Source: Flavobacteriaceae bacterium Ap0902 | GTDB lineage: Bacteria; Bacteroidota; Bacteroidia; Flavobacteriales; Weeksellaceae | Direction of reading: 5' to 3' | Assembly (NCBI GenBank): GCA_009835005.1 | Contig: WTFG01000006.1 | Location: 1 to 64,000, forward strand | DNA: 64,000 bases | Shown: positions 61,709-64,000 of the stretch, in pieces | Layout: each line of letters begins with the position of its first letter | Numbering within the stretch: the stretch's first letter is position 1 | Position numbers and translations under genes: made by a program | Notes under the pieces: model-generated | What the model saw: only the letters and a program-made list of their open reading frames with translations | Databases searched by the model: none | What the model was told of the DNA's origin: nothing

Positions 61709-62359
61709 ATGCAAAAAGCCTTTTTACTCATCAATGGCAATCCACCCGAGAATTTACCTAGTTTAAAGAAATATGGTAAAATCTATTGTACAGATGGGGC
61801 GTATGCTCATTTGATAGAGAATCATGTTTTGCCAGATGTTGTAGTGGGTGATTTTGATTCATTTCCTGTGGGGTCTATTTCCAAAGAGGTGAAAGTGATT
61901 GAGAATTTGGACCAAGATTATACAGATTTTTATAAATGTCTAGAGGTTATTAAACAGGCTGGCTATGATATGGTGGATGTATATGGTTCTACGGGTACAG
62001 AACATGATCATTTCTTGGGAAATTTGACTACTGCTTTAATGTTTAAAGAAAAATTACAATTAACTTTTTATGACGATTATTCTAAGTTTTTCTTTAGTGA
62101 AAAGCATGCTAAACTACAAAATGTTAAAAACCGCATCATTTCTCTTTATCCTTTCCCAAAAGCCACGGGTGTACAGTCCAAAGGCTTATTTTATCCATTG
62201 AATGGAATGAATCTAGACATGACTTCTAAAATTGGTACTAGAAACCATGCCATAAAAGATGAGGTAGAAATTACCTATGAAGAAGGAGAGTTGTTGCTCT
62301 TTATCTCTCAATACACATTGAGTAGAGAGGAAATCAGTTATAAAAATAAAATAAATTAA
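61709..62359 (+). CDS. Thiamine diphosphokinase
   Basis: 216 aa from the ATG at 61709, seven bases after the preceding stop; a longer frame would overlap the adenosyltransferase gene. CTDGAYAHL and VVVGDFDSFP bind ATP and magnesium, and DQDYTDFYKCLEVI and YGSTGTEHDHFLGNL are family motifs. It makes thiamine diphosphate from thiamine and ATP. It closes the lptB operon. Confidence 0.93.
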   Translation: MQKAFLLINGNPPENLPSLKKYGKIYCTDGAYAHLIENHVLPDVVVGDFDSFPVGSISKEVKVIENLDQDYTDFYKCLEVIKQAGYDMVDVYGSTGTEHDHFLGNLTTALMFKEKLQLTFYDDYSKFFFSEKHAKLQNVKNRIISLYPFPKATGVQSKGLFYPLNGMNLDMTSKIGTRNHAIKDEVEITYEEGELLLFISQYTLSREEISYKNKIN

Positions 62360-62363
62360 TTTT

Positions 62364-63017
62364 TTGAAATCACTTAATCTAACCAAATGGATAGAGCAAA
62401 TCGTACTTTATTTATTCCTGTTGGGCTTTTCCTATTTATGGATGAAATTAAAGCACTGGCCAAAGGAGTTAGTTTGGTAGGTCTTTTTCTTCCTGCAATA
62501 GGTATTATTCTACTATTGATTATTAAACTTAAATACTGTGTTAGTTGGCGTGAAATATTATATGTGGAGAGTTGGCGAAAAGAATGGAAGAGTATGCTCT
62601 TGTTTTTCACTATTGCTATAATTTTATATTCTTGGGGTTACTTGGTATTATATGCCATCATATTTCTTGCAGTTTCCAAGAGAAAAGTTTGGTTTATGGT
62701 TAACCGTAATGTTTCTTTATCCTCTATTATCTGTGCTCCCACAAAGGATTATATATTGGCTGCTTTTCTTTACTAGGTATCAAAGTTTATATAAAAACCC
62801 CATAGTACTTCTTGTTTTCTCTGCTTTATACTTCTGTTACGCACACATTATGTTTCAAAATTTTATAGCCATTGGGTTTACATTTTTGGGTGGATTTTTA
62901 TTTGCATGGCGCTACCATAGAAGCCGATCCATTTTGATAAGTTGCCTAGAATATGCATTGTATGGCAATCTATTATTTACGATAGGTATTGGTAAATATT
63001 TAGCGATGGGTGCGTGA
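62364..63017 (+). pseudogene. Broken CPBP-family intramembrane protease gene (at least two frameshifts)
   Basis: Membrane-protein sequence continues through three frames. Frame 1 from a TTG at 62364 gives WIEQIVLYLFLLGFSYLWMKL to a stop near 62464; frame 2 (62387-62776) continues with LFLPAIGIILLLIIKLKYC and WRKEWKSMLLFFTIAIILYSWGY; frame 3 (about 62652-63017) carries PSYFLQFPREKFGLW, YPLLSVLPQRIIYW and LEYALYGNLLFTIGIGKYL. CPBP proteases need a catalytic Glu in the first motif; here the motif reads PQRIIYW without Glu, while FCYAH of the second remains. The gene is dead or dying. It follows the thiamine kinase gene by four bases. Confidence 0.8.
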
Positions 63018-63100
63018 TGGGATAGCACAAGACCGATAGCACAGGAACAATAGATCCAGCCTTGTTTGATTTACATTCCGTTATTTTAATACGCTTTCCG

Positions 63101-63108
63101 TAACTTTG
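63101..63108 (+). promoter_or_regulatory. Candidate -7 element for mnmA
   Basis: TAACTTTG fits TAnnTTTG, 22 bases before the GTG at 63131. Confidence 0.5.
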
Positions 63109-63130
63109 CAGTTCTTAAAAAAAATATAGC

Positions 63131-64000
63131 GTGAACGGCAAAAAAGTAGTAGTAGGGCTTTCTGGTGGAGTAGATAGTAGTGTGACAGCCTATTTGTTAA
63201 AGGAACAAGGGTATGAAGTGATTGGGTTATTCATGAGAAATTGGAATGACGCTTCTGTAACTTTAGAAGAGGAGTGTCCTTGGATAGAAGACAGTGCAGA
63301 TGCGCTATTGGTAGCAGAGAAATTAGGGATACCTTTTCAGGTCATTGATTTGAGTGATGTTTACAAAGAGCGCATCGTGGATTATATGTTTGCTGAATAT
63401 GAAATTGGCCGCACGCCTAATCCAGATGTCTTATGTAATAGAGAGATTAAATTTGATATTTTCTTGAAAACGGCCATAAATCTAGGGGCGGATTATGTAG
63501 CTACAGGACATTATTGCAGAAAGGATAGCATAGAGAAAGAGGGAAAAACCATTTATAGGTTGCTTGCTGGAAAGGATAAAAATAAAGATCAATCTTATTT
63601 CTTATGCCAATTAAACCAAGAACAATTATCTAAATCACTGTTTCCGATTGGCGATTTAGAAAAACCGGAAGTACGTAAAATTGCTAAAGAGCAAGGTTTG
63701 GTAACAGCAGATAAGAAGGATTCTCAAGGTTTATGCTTTATAGGTAAAGTAAGTTTGCCCGATTTTTTACAACAACAGCTTAAACCAAAAAGAGGACAAA
63801 TTATAGAAATTCCAAAAGATTTTAAATACCCAGCAGTGGCAGAAACCTTTGATTCTATAGAAGAGGAATTAAAAGTTAAATCTAAATCTTATCATTATTC
63901 CCAAACAGATGGTGAAGTCGTCGGAGAGCACGATGGTGCGCATTTTTTTACACGTGGACAAAGAAAAGGTCTGGGTGTAGGTGGCAAAGTAGAGCCATTG
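63131..64000 (+). CDS. mnmA: tRNA 2-thiouridine(34) synthase MnmA (partial, C-terminus outside window)
   Basis: The frame is open from a GTG at 63131 to the window end, 290 codons. [15 protein letters not shown] is the PP-loop; [20 protein letters not shown] (catalytic Cys), ATGHY, DQSYFL and DSQGLCFIG (second catalytic Cys) are MnmA motifs. It thiolates U34 of tRNA-Lys, Glu and Gln. The GTG start fits both the PP-loop position and the -7 element 22 bases upstream. The pseudogene end is 113 bases upstream. Confidence 0.96.
   Translation, partial: MNGKKVVVGLSGGVDSSVTAYLLKEQGYEVIGLFMRNWNDASVTLEEECPWIEDSADALLVAEKLGIPFQVIDLSDVYKERIVDYMFAEYEIGRTPNPDVLCNREIKFDIFLKTAINLGADYVATGHYCRKDSIEKEGKTIYRLLAGKDKNKDQSYFLCQLNQEQLSKSLFPIGDLEKPEVRKIAKEQGLVTADKKDSQGLCFIGKVSLPDFLQQQLKPKRGQIIEIPKDFKYPAVAETFDSIEEELKVKSKSYHYSQTDGEVVGEHDGAHFFTRGQRKGLGVGGKVEPL

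Noticed and set aside
62387-62776. Treating the first CPBP fragment as a 129-aa gene
   Set aside because: Its start falls inside membrane-protein sequence read in another frame and its end is frame-shifted nonsense, so the pseudogene call fits better.
63021-63043. Direct repeat GATAGCACA twice before mnmA
   Set aside because: Two nine-base copies in a short gap are too little to call an operator or repeat family.
1-64000. CRISPR arrays, prophage, insertion sequences, toxin-antitoxin or defence islands
   Set aside because: No regularly spaced repeats, transposase, integrase, phage structural or restriction/defence gene was recognised in any frame.

Overview
The window is a piece of a low-GC chromosome from a member of the Bacteroidota, class Flavobacteriia (probably Flavobacteriaceae). 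The evidence is the mevalonate-type kinase next to a UbiA prenyltransferase, the BamA/OmpH operon led by a DUF6089-type barrel protein, a C-terminal type IX secretion (T9SS) sorting domain on a secreted protease, a SusC-type TonB receptor, bacillithiol synthesis (bshC), DUF4270 and DUF5689 lipoproteins, and repeated TAnnTTTG promoter -7 elements in place of E. coli-type boxes. Almost no start has a Shine-Dalgarno sequence, as is normal for this phylum.

Layout. 0-1.2 kb: a secreted adhesin-like protein running off the left edge and a decayed LytTR response regulator. 1.26-1.55 kb: a two-gene tRNA operon (Gly-GCC, Leu-UAA) with its own promoter and terminator. 1.56-4.73 kb (minus): mevalonate kinase, UbiA prenyltransferase, and an RsuA/RluB-type pseudouridine synthase with an RS/RG-rich repeat tail. 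4.8-12.0 kb (plus): CBS protein, NAD kinase, DUF6089 protein, UppS, BamA and two OmpH/Skp chaperones, an envelope-assembly cluster. 12.1-21.9 kb (plus): a tightly overlapping polysaccharide cluster (rfbC, rfbD, Wzz-like, flippase, two polymerase/ligase-like membrane proteins, two glycosyltransferases, initiating sugar transferase). 21.9-25 kb: small membrane protein, DUF6427 protein, LpxH, QueD, ComF. 25-27.4 kb: secreted reprolysin-type protease. 27.5-32.3 kb: RNase G, a 30-residue basic AURKAIP1/COX24-type protein, HU, MutY, an alpha/beta hydrolase, AlkB. 32.3-39.7 kb: aldo/keto reductase, then a divergent locus of a secreted endonuclease-like phosphodiesterase and a TonB receptor/DUF5689 lipoprotein/secreted protein set that looks like a nutrient-scavenging system. 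39.8-46.5 kb: PanC, PanD, a membrane protein, a short glycogen-synthase-like protein, DUF4270 lipoprotein, GlmS. 46.7-57.7 kb: MiaE, Ig-like lipoprotein, MBL hydrolase, NhaC, aldolase, AccD, GltX, LysM/PBP1 protein. 57.8-64 kb: BshC, GDPD lipoprotein, LptB, PduO-type adenosyltransferase, thiamine diphosphokinase, a broken CPBP protease and MnmA running off the right edge.

Most of the window is ordinary chromosomal core. No phage, IS transposase, CRISPR array or recognisable defence system was seen. The observations most worth a second look are the 30-residue basic ribosomal-type protein, a dispersed ~133-bp inverted-repeat element in two convergent gaps, the zinc-ribbon-less AccD, the TonB/DUF5689/nuclease locus, two pseudogenes, and promoter elements placed so close to start codons that leaderless mRNAs are predicted.
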